Below, in pieces: positions 1 to 5,059 of a DNA stretch of 5,059 nt (position 1 is the stretch's first letter; each line of letters opens with the position of its first letter). The notes under the pieces are model-generated. The model was not told where the DNA came from. It made no database searches and saw only the letters and a list, made by a program, of their open reading frames with translations. The DNA comes from Patulibacter sp. Lineage in GTDB: Bacteria; Actinomycetota; Thermoleophilia; Solirubrobacterales; Solirubrobacteraceae. The translations under genes and the position numbers were made by a program. Location of the stretch: assembly GCA_023268575.1 (NCBI GenBank), contig JALRCL010000410.1, forward strand, positions 1 through 5,059, given 5' to 3'.

Positions 1-1361
1 ACGCAGTCGGCGGAGGTCAGGGGCCCGCTGCCGCCGCCGGGCGTCGTGGTCGGTAGCCCGGCCGCCCCGTTGCGGGCGAGGCTGCCGAAGAAGACGCCGC
101 GGACCTCGCCGGCGCCCTGGGCGGCGCTCGGGGTCCAGACCGCGAATCCGCCGCCGTCGGGGGCGGCGTCGAACGCCGGTGCGTCGATGTCGTCGGCGGT
201 GCTCGTCAGACGCTGCTCGCCGCCGAAGGCGCCGTCGCCGGCGGCGCTGCGCCGCAGGTACAGGCCCTTGTGGCCCTTCGGCGCGTCGCGGGTGTCGCCC
301 CGGTCCAGGACGAGCGCGCTCAGGGCGCCGCCGCGGCCGAGGATCCGCGCGAAGCGCGCGGCGGTCGGCTGCACGGTGCCGCGCCGGCCGCCCCCGACCT
401 CGGTGACCGCGTAGACCCCGACGTCGGACGCCGGGCGCGCGGCGACGAACAGCCGCCCGCCCGGGCCGGCGGCCAGCGACGGGTCGTAGCCGCGGAAGCT
501 CCCGGCCAGCGCCCACCGACCGGGGTCGTTCGGGTCGCCCTGGCCGTCGAACCGCCGGACCGCGAAGGCGCCCGGGCCGGTCACGAGGACCGCGGCCACG
601 CCGCCGTCGGGCAGCGCCGCCAGTCCCGACGGCTCGCCGGGGCCGCCGGGCGCTCCGAGGTCGACGCGCCCGGGCGTGAAGGAGGCGGGGGAGAGGATCT
701 GCGCGAACGCGCCGCCCTGACGCTGGGACGAGAGCCCCGCGATGCGGGGCGACGTCGCCGAGCCGAAGGCGACCGGCTGCGCGTCGAGTGCCACGTCGGT
801 GCCGACCGCGCCGCCCTGGGAGAAGCTCGTGCCGCCGTCGAGCGACAGGAGCAGCACCGTCGTGGTCTCCGAGGTCCCGCCGCCCGGCAGCTCGTAGCGC
901 GTCGGGTAGCGGGTCGAGAGGATCGCCAGCTGGTCGCCGACCACGACGGGGAACGGGCCGTCGCTGACCTCCTTGTTCGCCTCGGGACCGTCGCCCTCGG
1001 CGTAGGGCTTCTCGGGTACCAGCAGGCGGGTCTCCGCCGGGTTGTCGCAGGCCGCCGCGCCGCGCGGCAGGCGGCAGAAGCCGATCGCGTCCGCGCCGCC
1101 GGGTCCGCCGGACGCCACGCGCCAGGTGACGTACGCGGTGCCGGCATCGTCGACGGCGACGTGCGGCGCGGCGCCGTTCGTGGCGAGGGTCACCCGCCGC
1201 GGCAGCGGCTGCGGTGCGCTCGTCGCCGTGAGGCGCTTCGTCGGGCCGTCGAAGCCCGGGGAGGTCGCGACGGGCCGCGCGTCGGCGGTGGCCGGGACGG
1301 CCAGCGCGGCGCCGAGGGCGAGGAGCGCCGCGAGGCGGCCACGGGCTGGGCTGCGGGGCAT
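1..1361 (-). CDS. Secreted beta-propeller-like (Asp-box/sialidase-fold-like) hypothetical protein, C-terminus beyond window
   Basis: An open frame runs from ATG at 1361 off the left edge (453 codons, no stop). Residues 1-28 form a classic signal peptide: an Arg-rich n-region, a hydrophobic Leu/Ala stretch at about 10-22, and a probable cleavage site after ATADA. The protein is therefore probably exported. The mature part has recurring blade-like segments of the type aP-x-aad-x-xG-x-ayvtW, near residues 65-80, 245-260, 293-308 and 394-410. One clear Asp-box, S-x-D-x-G-x-x-F, lies at 173-180. Together these suggest a BNR/sialidase-type beta-propeller, but no catalytic residues can be assigned and no enzyme activity is claimed. 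Cys96 and Cys105 could form a disulfide. The 1361 start is preferred because it gives an ideal signal peptide and has GAGG five bases upstream. An in-frame ATG at 1427 overlaps the IclR stop as ATGA and would add 22 residues before the signal peptide. The gene lies just downstream of the IclR gene, so co-transcription is likely. Confidence 0.8.
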   Translation of the reverse strand, partial: MPRSPARGRLAALLALGAALAVPATADARPVATSPGFDGPTKRLTATSAPQPLPRRVTLATNGAAPHVAVDDAGTAYVTWRVASGGPGGADAIGFCRLPRGAAACDNPAETRLLVPEKPYAEGDGPEANKEVSDGPFPVVVGDQLAILSTRYPTRYELPGGGTSETTTVLLLSLDGGTSFSQGGAVGTDVALDAQPVAFGSATSPRIAGLSSQRQGGAFAQILSPASFTPGRVDLGAPGGPGEPSGLAALPDGGVAAVLVTGPGAFAVRRFDGQGDPNDPGRWALAGSFRGYDPSLAAGPGGRLFVAARPASDVGVYAVTEVGGGRRGTVQPTAARFARILGRGGALSALVLDRGDTRDAPKGHKGLYLRRSAAGDGAFGGEQRLTSTADDIDAPAFDAAPDGGGFAVWTPSAAQGAGEVRGVFFGSLARNGAAGLPTTTPGGGSGPLTSADC

Positions 1362-1366
1362 CAGGA

Positions 1367-1370
1367 CCTC
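1367..1370 (-). promoter_or_regulatory. Ribosome binding site favouring the 1361 start of the secreted protein
   Basis: GAGG on the minus strand lies five bases upstream of ATG 1361. The alternative ATG at 1427 has no purine-rich Shine-Dalgarno in front of it and could only start by coupling to the IclR stop codon. This, with the signal peptide, decides the start call. Confidence 0.5.
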
Positions 1371-1423
1371 GGGCGTGGAGGAGCGGGACGGCCGGACGGC
1401 GACGACGGAGGACGGGCGTCGGC

Positions 1424-2191
1424 TCATCGCGCGGCCACCGGCCGCTCGGGGAGCAGGCGCTCGCCCGCGAGGTGGTCGGGGGTGGCACCGGGGGCCACGG
1501 CCCGGCGCAGGAGCTCCTCGAGGGCCGGCGCGCGGTCGGCGACGAGCGAGGACCAGCCGGTCAGGGCGAGCGACGACGGGACGCCGGGCTCCAGCGCGGG
1601 CCAGGGAAGCGCGAGGCACCCGGCGGCGGGGTGCGTCCAGCCCGACTCGCGTGCGACGGCGCCGGCGCGCACCTCGTCCACGAGCGCTCGCACGGTCGCG
1701 GGGTCGGCCGGGCTGTCGGCGCTGTAGCGCGGCCAGGGGTCCTCGGCGACGAGCGGCTCCACCGCTTCCGGCGGCAGCTGGGCGAGCAGGGCGATGCCGC
1801 CGGCCGTGGCCCAGACGGCGTCCGGCGGCTCCCAGCCGTGCGGTGACGGCGCCGCCGGGCCGGGGGTCGTGGCGACGAGCAGCGGCCGGACGCCGGCGAG
1901 CTGCATGACGAAGGTCGAGGCGCCGGTGAGGCCGCTGAGGATGTGGGCGATCCGCGTCGCGCGCGCGATCGCGCCGCGGCTCTCGGCCGCGGCGCCGAGG
2001 GCGTGCGTGCGCGGGCCGAGCCGGTAGCCCGCGGCGTCGCGCACGACCCAGCCCTCGGTCGCCAGCATCGACAGCGTGCGCGACAGCGCTCCCTTGTCGA
2101 CGTCGAGGCGTCGAGCGAGCTCGCGGACCCCGACCGACCGGTCCCCGAGGGCCTCGAGGATCGTGAGACCACGCTGCAGCGCCTGCGACAC
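1424..2191 (-). CDS. IclR-family transcriptional regulator
   Basis: The protein has 255 residues, the usual size for the IclR family. Residues about 3-66 form the N-terminal winged helix-turn-helix: LQRGLTILEAL opens the domain, the likely recognition helix is about 32-43 (DKGALSRTLSML), and the wing is GWVVRDAAGYRLG at 47-59. The effector-binding domain covers about 74-235. It shows the family pattern WATAGGIALLAQLPPEAVEPLV around 127-148, and GCLALPWPALEPG at 191-203, matching the usual gc-x-AiaaPv-x-d-x-xG segment. IclR proteins are dimeric and bind small organic acids or aromatics; the ligand here cannot be told. The GTG start at 2191 is chosen because homology begins immediately (SQALQRGL) and a TACGGT box lies exactly six bases upstream. 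The same frame stays open far upstream, antisense to scpA, so an automatic call could wrongly extend the gene. It is divergent from scpA and upstream of the secreted protein gene, which suggests control of itself and that gene. Confidence 0.9.
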   Translation of the reverse strand: MSQALQRGLTILEALGDRSVGVRELARRLDVDKGALSRTLSMLATEGWVVRDAAGYRLGPRTHALGAAAESRGAIARATRIAHILSGLTGASTFVMQLAGVRPLLVATTPGPAAPSPHGWEPPDAVWATAGGIALLAQLPPEAVEPLVAEDPWPRYSADSPADPATVRALVDEVRAGAVARESGWTHPAAGCLALPWPALEPGVPSSLALTGWSSLVADRAPALEELLRRAVAPGATPDHLAGERLLPERPVAAR

Positions 2192-2197
2192 GCGTGC

Positions 2198-2203
2198 ACC
2201 GTA
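2198..2203 (-). promoter_or_regulatory. -10 box of a probable leaderless promoter for the IclR gene
   Basis: TACGGT on the minus strand fits the actinobacterial TAnnnT consensus and ends exactly six bases before the GTG at 2191. Transcription would then start at or next to the start codon, giving a leaderless mRNA. This agrees with the absence of a Shine-Dalgarno sequence. No convincing -35 box is visible at the usual distance. Confidence 0.5.
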
Positions 2204-2219
2204 GACCGTTGCGCTGCGA

Positions 2220-2256
2220 GGGGCCAGGGGTTGCCGACTGGGCAACGGGTGGTCCC
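2220..2256 (+). promoter_or_regulatory. Inverted repeat, candidate IclR operator
   Basis: The core is a perfect inverted repeat, GTTGCC-GACTG-GGCAAC, at 2230-2246. Around the same centre (2238) the outer CCA (2224-2226) and TGG (2250-2252) also pair, as do 2220-2222 with 2254-2256, leaving mismatches at 2227-2229 against 2247-2249 and at 2223/2253. If the IclR transcript starts at 2191, the centre lies at about -47, just upstream of the -35 region. Dimeric IclR proteins bind such dyads near their own promoters; that this one does is inference. Confidence 0.45.
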
Positions 2257-2269
2257 GCTCGGGTCCCGC
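2251..2269 (+). repeat. Two direct copies of GGTCCCGC, 11 bases apart
   Basis: GGTCCCGC occurs at 2251-2258 and 2262-2269, a period of 11 bases, about one turn of the helix, in the divergent promoter region. Same-face spacing could suit a DNA-binding protein, but short GC-rich repeats arise easily by chance in this genome. Confidence 0.25.
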
Positions 2270-2357
2270 GCTCCTCGTCGCCGCCCCGGCGGGCGGATCG
2301 TGGGCGCACGGGGTCCGCCGCACCGCCGCGCCTCGTGGCCAGGGACGGGGCGGGGCG

Positions 2358-2374
2358 GCGGTCGCGCCGACCGC
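2358..2374 (+). promoter_or_regulatory. Inverted repeat across the scpA promoter
   Basis: GCGGTCG-CGC-CGACCGC is a perfect dyad with 7-base arms and a 3-base spacer. It ends nine bases before the scpA -10 box, so it covers the place where a -35 element would sit. A protein bound here would block or help RNA polymerase. Its sequence differs from the dyad near the IclR gene, so a shared regulator is not implied. Chance occurrence is quite possible at this base composition. Confidence 0.3.
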
Positions 2375-2383
2375 GGCGCTCGC

Positions 2384-2389
2384 TACCCT
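2384..2389 (+). promoter_or_regulatory. -10 box of a probable leaderless promoter for scpAB
   Basis: TACCCT, preceded by GC, matches TAnnnT and ends exactly six bases before the GTG of scpA at 2396, so the transcript would begin at the start codon. No Shine-Dalgarno precedes the GTG, which fits leaderless initiation. The geometry is the same as for the divergent IclR gene. No clear -35 hexamer is seen. Confidence 0.55.
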
Positions 2390-2395
2390 CGCCGC

Positions 2396-3172
2396 GTGCG
2401 CGCGACCGCCTACGTCGCGGGTCTCGAGCTCGACCTGGAGGTCTTCAGCGGGCCCTTCGACCTGCTGCTGACCCTCGTGCTGAAGGAGGAGGTCGACCTG
2501 CTGGAGGTCGACCTCGCCGAGGTCGTGCTCGCGTACCTCGACCACCTCGAGCAGCGCGGCGACCTCGACCTCGAGGTCGCGACGGAGTTCCTCGTCCTCA
2601 TCGCGGCGCTGCTGGAGCTGAAGTCCCGGCTGCTGCTCCCGCGCGAGGAAGCCGACGAGCTCGACGACGTCCCGGCCGAGGAGGCCGCCGAGGAGCTGCT
2701 GGAGCGGATGCTCCAGGCCCGCCGCTACAAGGCCGCCGCCGAGCACCTCGTCGAGCTGCAGCAGGCCGAGGAGGGCAAGCGCTACCGCCAGGCCCCCCTG
2801 CCCGCGCACCTGCGGCGCTTCACCGAGGACGACGCGATCGCCGTCCACGACCCGCGGCGCCTCGGCAAGGCGCTCGGCGGGCTCCTGCGGCTGCCGCCGA
2901 AGGTCTCGCTGCACCACGTGACCGTCGCGCGCGTGACGCTGCCCGAGCGCCTCGCCCACCTGCGCTCGCTGCTGCGGCGCGGCACCTTCACCTTCAGCGA
3001 GGCGGTCGCGGGCGCCGACCGGACGACCGTCGCGGTGACGCTCTGGGCGCTGCTGGAGATGTACAAGCAGGGCGAGGCGGACTGGACGCAGGCCGAGCCG
3101 TTCGACGAGATCCACATCGCCGGCGTCGCGGCCGGCGCTCCCCGCTGGTCGGCGACGCGCGAGGTCGCATGA
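2396..3172 (+). CDS. scpA: Segregation and condensation protein A (kleisin)
   Basis: ScpA is the kleisin subunit that bridges the heads of the SMC dimer and carries ScpB in the condensin that compacts and separates bacterial chromosomes at the nucleoid. This 258-residue protein is of ordinary family length. Its N-terminal SMC-neck-binding domain shows the hallmark FSGPFDLLLTLVLKEEVDLLEV at 17-38 and the helix EFLVLIAALLELKSRLLLPRE at 64-84, where the KSRLLLP motif is highly typical. An acidic linker follows (about 85-105), then the ScpB-binding middle region. The C-terminal winged helix (about 180-243) has the conserved TVAVTLWALLEMYKQGEADWTQ and FDEIHI that contact the SMC cap. The GTG at 2396 is chosen because family homology starts a few codons later and a -10 box lies six bases upstream. 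scpB overlaps its stop by ATGA, so the two are translationally coupled. No parA-like gene lies upstream; a divergent IclR gene is there instead. Confidence 0.96.
   Translation: MRATAYVAGLELDLEVFSGPFDLLLTLVLKEEVDLLEVDLAEVVLAYLDHLEQRGDLDLEVATEFLVLIAALLELKSRLLLPREEADELDDVPAEEAAEELLERMLQARRYKAAAEHLVELQQAEEGKRYRQAPLPAHLRRFTEDDAIAVHDPRRLGKALGGLLRLPPKVSLHHVTVARVTLPERLAHLRSLLRRGTFTFSEAVAGADRTTVAVTLWALLEMYKQGEADWTQAEPFDEIHIAGVAAGAPRWSATREVA
3161..3164 (+). promoter_or_regulatory. Ribosome binding site of scpB inside the end of scpA
   Basis: GAGG lies four bases before the scpB ATG at 3169, within the last codons of scpA. With the ATGA stop/start overlap at 3169-3172 this supports coupled translation of the two subunits and fixes the scpB start, although the conserved domain begins only some 60 codons later. 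Confidence 0.55.
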
Positions 3173-4170
3173 GCATCGAGCAGGAGCAGGACCGCGCCGG
3201 CGAGCGACCGGATCCGGTGGCCGACGCCGTCGACGTGTCACCCGCCTCGAACCCGTCGCCCGTCGTCCCGGACGCGGACGGGTCGTCGTCGGAGGTGCCG
3301 CTGCCGAGCGAGCCGCCCCCGCGCGAGTTCCCCGCGCCGCCGCCGGGCGAGCAGTCCGGGCTGGCCTCGCAGATCGAGGCGCTGCTCTTCCTCTCCTCCG
3401 ATCCGGTCACCGTCGACGACCTCGCGGCGGCGTGCGACGTCTGGGCCGACGAGCTCGCCGCGGCGCTCGAGGAGCTTCGGCGCGCCTACGCTCCCGGCCG
3501 TCGCGGGCTGCTCCTGCGCGAGATCGGCGGCGGCTTCCTCCTCTCGACGGCGCCGGAGACCGAGCCCGCCGCGCGGCGGCTGCTCACGGCACCGCGCACC
3601 CCGCCGCTGACGCCCGCCCAGGCCGAGACGCTGGCGATCGTCGCGTACCTGCAGCCGGTGAGCCGGCCCGAGATCACCCGCATCCGCGGCGTGGCGGCCG
3701 ACTCCGCGTGCGCGACGCTCGTCGAGCGCGGCATGATCGAGGAGGCCGGTCGCTCGCAGTTCGGCGCCGTGCTCTACCGCACCACGGGGTTGTTCCTGAA
3801 GCTCTTCGGCCTCGACGGCGTCGCCGACCGGCCCGACCCGGCTGCCTGGGACCCGACGCCGGAGGAGACCGCCGATCTGCGCGACCGGCTGCTGCGCGCC
3901 GGCGACGCGCGTGGCGGGCGCGAGGCCACCGACGGCGACGATCCCGCCGAGCGCCCGCCGTTCGACCCCGACGCGCTCGTCGAGACCCCGGTCGAGGCGC
4001 CGGTGTCCGCCGACGACGACCGGACGGCACCGGCCGACGGGCCGCCCGCCCCGCACGAGACGCCCGGCGACGACGGCTCGGCGGTGCCCGACGACGCGCC
4101 GCGCGCCCGGCCCGAGGCGCCCGTCGACGCCGACGCCGCCGGACCCGACGCGGGCCCGGCGGCGTCCTGA
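3169..4170 (+). CDS. scpB: Segregation and condensation protein B, with long disordered tails
   Basis: ScpB forms a dimer of tandem winged helices that binds the middle of ScpA and regulates the SMC ATPase cycle. The core is at about 63-217 of 333 residues. It starts with the typical LASQIEALLFLSSDPVTVDDLA (65-86), continues with LTPAQAETLAIVAYLQPVSR (147-166), then PEITRIRGVAADSACATLVERGMIEEAGR (167-195), and ends with AVLYRTTGLFLKLFGL (200-215), all family signatures. Many ScpB proteins are about 180-200 residues, so this one carries two extra parts. One is an N-terminal tail of about 60 residues rich in Pro, Ser, Asp and Glu. The other is a C-terminal tail of about 115 residues dominated by Ala, Asp, Pro and Glu, acidic and low in complexity, probably disordered. 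Codon use in the tails matches the core, so they look genuine rather than a frameshift. ATGA overlap with scpA and a good ribosome site support the start. Confidence 0.94.
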   Translation: MSIEQEQDRAGERPDPVADAVDVSPASNPSPVVPDADGSSSEVPLPSEPPPREFPAPPPGEQSGLASQIEALLFLSSDPVTVDDLAAACDVWADELAAALEELRRAYAPGRRGLLLREIGGGFLLSTAPETEPAARRLLTAPRTPPLTPAQAETLAIVAYLQPVSRPEITRIRGVAADSACATLVERGMIEEAGRSQFGAVLYRTTGLFLKLFGLDGVADRPDPAAWDPTPEETADLRDRLLRAGDARGGREATDGDDPAERPPFDPDALVETPVEAPVSADDDRTAPADGPPAPHETPGDDGSAVPDDAPRARPEAPVDADAAGPDAGPAAS

Positions 4171-4198
4171 TCGTCACCGGCGGACCGGCCGTCCCTGC

Positions 4199-4204
4199 TA
4201 TCCC
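4199..4204 (+). promoter_or_regulatory. Possible -10 box before the macro-like/SIR2-like gene
   Basis: GCTATCCC resembles the GCTACCCT found before scpA, though the last base of the hexamer (TATCCC) departs from TAnnnT. It lies five bases before a GTG at 4210 and eight before the ATG at 4213, so a separate leaderless start is possible. The gene could equally be read through from scpAB, since the gap is only 42 bases and holds no convincing terminator. Confidence 0.3.
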
Positions 4205-4212
4205 CTGAGGTG

Positions 4213-5059
4213 ATGGCCGTCGGTCCCCGCCACCTCTTCGTCACCCGCGGCGACCTCACCGCGCTGCACTGCGACGCCTGGCTGCTGCCGACCGACCGGG
4301 ACGGCAGCGTCACCCCCGGATGGGTGGCGACGATGGCCGCGACCGGTCGCGGCGTGGGCGATGCCCACGGCGGCCGGCTCGACGAGCCCGCCCGTCGCGA
4401 GCTCGCCGCCGACGGTGCGACCGTCCTGCGCCGGCCGAGCGCGGCGGGTCCGGGGATCGTCGCCTGCGACACCGCGGTCCCGCACCACGACGTCCCCGCC
4501 GCCGCGCGCGCCGCGAGCACGGCGCTGCAGCGGCTCACCGCGCTGACCGCCGGCGCCGCCGGGCCGAGCGCGGCGCTCGAGCTGCCGCGCCCGCGCCCGC
4601 TCGTGGCCCTGCCGACGGTCGGGGTCGGCGCCGGCGGCGGTCACGGGGTCCGCGGCGCGGTCCTCGCGGGGCAGCTCGAGGCGCTGCAGGCCGCCCTGGC
4701 CGGTGACGACGCCGGCCCGGACGTCGCCCTCGTCTGCTTCGACCACGAGCACTACGCGGCGGCCCAGCGGGCCCGGCGCAGCGCCGGCGGCGACGCGCGG
4801 TTCGCCGCGCTCCTCGGACCGGAGCTGCAGGAGCGCGTCGTCGCGCTCGCCGCGCACGCCCGAGCGGGGCGGCTGGTCCCGTTCGTCGGCGCGGGCGTGA
4901 GCATGGGGGCGGGGCTGCCGTCCTGGGTCGGCCTGCTCGACGAGCTCATCGCCGACGCGGGGATGGAGGCCGACCGGCCAGCGCTGGACCGGCTGGACCT
5001 CCGGGACCGCGCGGCCCTCATCCAGTCCCGGCTCGGGGCCGGCCGGCTCGCCGAGATCC
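4213..5059 (+). CDS. Macro-domain-like plus SIR2-like protein, C-terminus beyond window
   Basis: The first 282 codons are present and the frame runs off the right edge. Residues about 8-180 look like a macro (ADP-ribose-binding) fold: LFVTRGDLTALHCDAWLLPTD (8-28) corresponds to the usual GDIT-x-vDAIVN strand and loop, ALPTVGVGAGGG (132-143) to the second ligand loop, and VALVCFD (171-177) to the last core strand. The Asn residues of the standard first loop (NAAN type) are missing. From about 205 a SIR2-like domain begins, with the NAD-binding signature LVPFVGAGVSMGAGLPSWVGLLDELI at 221-246. The PSW after the GAG motif resembles the SIR2-like NADases of anti-phage systems more than classical deacetylases, which have PDFR there. 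The catalytic Asn and His region lies past the edge, so activity cannot be judged. The start could be ATG 4213 or the adjacent in-frame GTG 4210; the GAGG at 4207-4210 is too close to be a normal ribosome site for either. Alternatives are a sirtuin-macro pair for reversible ADP-ribosylation, or a SIR2 protein with an unrelated Rossmann-like N-domain. The SIR2 part is firm, the macro part moderate. Confidence 0.8.
   Translation, partial: MAVGPRHLFVTRGDLTALHCDAWLLPTDRDGSVTPGWVATMAATGRGVGDAHGGRLDEPARRELAADGATVLRRPSAAGPGIVACDTAVPHHDVPAAARAASTALQRLTALTAGAAGPSAALELPRPRPLVALPTVGVGAGGGHGVRGAVLAGQLEALQAALAGDDAGPDVALVCFDHEHYAAAQRARRSAGGDARFAALLGPELQERVVALAAHARAGRLVPFVGAGVSMGAGLPSWVGLLDELIADAGMEADRPALDRLDLRDRAALIQSRLGAGRLAEI

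Noticed and set aside
270..1727. A 485-codon plus-strand open frame
   Set aside because: It is antisense to the secreted protein and regulator genes, is extremely rich in Arg, Gly and Ala, and shows no motif. Long spurious frames are expected in GC-rich DNA.
2480..2580. Repeated GACCTCGA/CTCGAGGTC palindromic words inside scpA
   Set aside because: They come from repeated Asp-Leu, Glu-Val and Leu-Glu codons in a GC-biased gene; the protein pattern is the normal ScpA helix region.
2192..3241. Upstream extension of the IclR frame to a 605-residue protein
   Set aside because: The extra part is antisense to scpA, low in complexity, and has no family match. IclR homology starts at 2191, right behind a promoter box.
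3238..4056. A 272-codon minus-strand open frame over scpB
   Set aside because: It is a mirror of the scpB coding frame with Arg/Gly-rich sequence, and scpB itself has unmistakable family motifs.
4177..4188. CCGG-CGGA-CCGG short hairpin after scpB as a terminator
   Set aside because: The stem is only four base pairs and there is no T-run after it, so it is too weak to call a terminator.
4168..4215. Same-frame continuity between scpB and the next gene (one TGA, then 14 sense codons up to the ATG)
   Set aside because: Stop-codon readthrough making an ScpB-SIR2 fusion was considered. Stops are rare in this GC-rich DNA, so an open 42-base gap is expected by chance, and no readthrough signal is visible.

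Overview
The window is very GC-rich (by eye well above 70%), and third codon positions are almost all G or C. This fits a high-GC actinobacterium, plausibly of the Thermoleophilia (Solirubrobacter/Conexibacter/Patulibacter-like). Support for that is the base composition, GTG starts that sit directly behind TAnnnT boxes (leaderless style), and scpA-scpB genes of actinobacterial type. The assignment is an inference; no rRNA or marker gene is present.

Layout. Positions 1-1361 (minus strand) hold most of a secreted beta-propeller-like protein whose C-terminus lies beyond the left edge. Positions 1424-2191 (minus) encode an IclR-family transcriptional regulator. Positions 2192-2395 are a 204-base divergent intergenic region. 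It carries two back-to-back promoters and two inverted repeats that could be operators. Positions 2396-3172 and 3169-4170 (plus) are scpA and scpB, overlapping by an ATGA; they encode the kleisin and winged-helix subunits of the SMC-ScpAB chromosome condensation complex. After a 42-base gap, 4213 to the right edge (plus) is the first 282 codons of a two-domain protein: an N-terminal macro-domain-like module followed by the start of a SIR2-like NAD-binding domain.

How the parts relate. The minus-strand pair looks like a small unit in which the IclR regulator may control itself and the downstream exported protein. The plus-strand unit is core chromosome-segregation machinery, followed closely by a gene whose domains belong to NAD+/ADP-ribose biology. 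Such SIR2-like proteins are often anti-phage NADases, so this last gene is the most interesting object here. Its catalytic half and any partner genes lie outside the window. No tRNA, rRNA, CRISPR array, insertion sequence or attachment site was seen, and there is no gene-free stretch longer than 300 bases.
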